From positions 1 to 7,861 of the forward strand of contig QNAD01000089.1 of the NCBI GenBank assembly GCA_003641345.1: a stretch of DNA of 7,861 nucleotides. The letters are read 5' to 3'. Made by a program: the position numbers and the translations under genes. Below are positions 6,838 through 7,861 of this stretch, one piece after another (position 1 is the first letter of the stretch; every line of letters begins with the position of its first letter). The notes beneath the pieces are model-generated. The model was given only the letters and a program-made list of their open reading frames with translations, ran no database searches and was not told the DNA's origin. Source of the DNA: Candidatus Zixiibacteriota bacterium (GTDB lineage: Bacteria; Zixibacteria; MSB-5A5; GN15; FEB-12).

Positions 6838-7853
6838 GTAAAAAAATCAAACGTAGCATTTCGGTTATTTTAGGATTAATTATATCGGGCTTCTTGATTT
6901 GGTTTTTGTTTCGAGATATAGATTTTCTGGCTTTGGTAGATATTTTGAAAGAAGCAAACTATTTCTGGTTAATACCTGCTATATTTATGGTAATAGTAAC
7001 TATGTATCAGCGGGCTTATCGCTGGCATTTCATGGTTTTGCCTATTAAAAGAGTATCTTTTAATAAACTTCTTGCGGCAACATGTGTTGGGTTTATGGCA
7101 AATAATGTACTGCCGTTGAGATTAGGTGAGTTTGTTCGAGCATATTCTTTGTCATCGCAGGATAAAGAAATAACCAAATCAGCATCAATTGCGACTATTT
7201 TTGTTGAGCGTATGATTTTTGATCTGATTGCCTTATTATCAATATTTGGCGTTATTTTTGTTTTGTCAGATACATTAAAATCCCAGGTAAATGATCATAT
7301 CCAATTTGGGGTATATGTTGCAATTGGTATTGCCGTAGTTGGAGTTTCCTTTATGTTGTTTTTAGCTGTACATCCGGAACGGGTAGGTAATATTCTGAAT
7401 AAATTTTTATTTTTTCTCCCTGATAGAATTACTGTAAAAATAAAAGATTTTATTCTAAAATTTGCCCGTGGGTTGGAATTTTTAAAAAGTTATAAAAAAG
7501 CAACCCAGGTCGGATTTCATAGTTTTTTAATTTGGTTGCAAATGGGATTTTCTAACCTGATTATATTTGCTATGTTTGATTTTGATGTTCCGATTGAAGC
7601 GGGATTAGTGCTTTTGGTAATTGTTTCTATTTCAATTATGGTTCCGTCATCGCCAGGTTTTGTGGGCGTTTATCATGCCGGTGTAGCTTGGTCTTTGTCA
7701 ATTTACGGTGTTCCAAAAGAGGAAGCCCTTTCATGTGCTCTTGTTTTACATGCCATTCAATATTTGACCATTACAACAATGGGTTTTTATTACCTTAAAA
7801 AAGAGCATCTATCGCTTAAAAAGCTTGAAGAAGAAGCTGTTAGCGAAATATAG
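6834..7853 (+). CDS. Lysylphosphatidylglycerol synthase TM-region / UPF0104-family integral membrane protein
   Basis: This 339-residue, strongly hydrophobic protein matches the membrane part of the MprF-type family (PF03706, older name UPF0104). About eight hydrophobic segments are visible, near 8-26, 44-62, 78-96, 118-145, 158-179, 226-248, 255-273 and 298-320. Family signatures are MANNVLPLRLGEFVRAY (88-104), the ER..FD pattern at 125-130, and VPSSPGFVGVYHAG (270-283). In MprF the membrane part acts as a lipid flippase, and stand-alone members often occur beside glycosyltransferases; here the soluble aminoacyl-lipid synthase domain is absent, so a lysyl-PG role is unlikely. Handling or translocation of a lipid-linked substrate is inferred. 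The C-terminus (321-339) is charged and probably cytoplasmic. The start overlaps the preceding stop (ATGA). Only 8 nt follow the stop, so the operon end is not visible. Confidence 0.88.
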   Translation: MSKKIKRSISVILGLIISGFLIWFLFRDIDFLALVDILKEANYFWLIPAIFMVIVTMYQRAYRWHFMVLPIKRVSFNKLLAATCVGFMANNVLPLRLGEFVRAYSLSSQDKEITKSASIATIFVERMIFDLIALLSIFGVIFVLSDTLKSQVNDHIQFGVYVAIGIAVVGVSFMLFLAVHPERVGNILNKFLFFLPDRITVKIKDFILKFARGLEFLKSYKKATQVGFHSFLIWLQMGFSNLIIFAMFDFDVPIEAGLVLLVIVSISIMVPSSPGFVGVYHAGVAWSLSIYGVPKEEALSCALVLHAIQYLTITTMGFYYLKKEHLSLKKLEEEAVSEI

Positions 7854-7861
7854 AATTCACT

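Overview
This is an AT-rich bacterial chromosomal segment with seven protein-coding genes, all on the + strand and almost without gaps. I see no mobile elements, RNA genes, CRISPR arrays or long repeats. The gene content suggests an uncultivated or environmental member of the FCB group (Bacteroidota, Ignavibacteria, Marinimicrobia or Cloacimonadota type): a fused RibBA, and a roughly 1000-residue DUF2723 membrane protein of the kind common in those phyla. This placement is inference from gene content and protein style; no marker gene settles it.

Region 1 (1-2623) is the end of a riboflavin operon joined to nusB. The order is ribE (riboflavin synthase, cut at its 5' end by the window edge), ribBA (DHBP synthase/GTP cyclohydrolase II fusion), ribH (lumazine synthase), then nusB (antitermination factor). 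RibBA makes both riboflavin precursors, from ribulose 5-phosphate and from GTP. RibH condenses the late intermediates to lumazine, and RibE dismutates lumazine to riboflavin. The deaminase/reductase ribD is not in the window and would be expected upstream. Gene spacing is 2 nt, 15 nt and about 0-2 nt, so this is one transcription unit. The ribH-nusB junction is a classic conserved pairing.

Region 2 (2624-2731) is the only real intergenic gap, 108 nt. It carries a plausible promoter and an oddly placed Shine-Dalgarno-like stretch. No terminator hairpin is visible, so readthrough from the rib-nusB unit is possible.

Region 3 (2732-7853) holds three tightly coupled genes, joined by TAATG and ATGA overlaps. 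They are a 996-residue GT-C-like DUF2723/TMEM260-family membrane protein with a C-terminal TPR-like tail, a GT4-type cytoplasmic glycosyltransferase, and an MprF/UPF0104-type integral membrane protein without a soluble synthase domain. Together they look like a cell-envelope glycosylation module: one enzyme building or modifying a glycan or lipid-linked sugar in the cytoplasm, one polytopic protein that may move or handle a lipid substrate, and one candidate protein O-glycosyltransferase facing the periplasm. This is the part of the window most worth a second look. The functional link is inferred from domain families and gene coupling and is not demonstrated.
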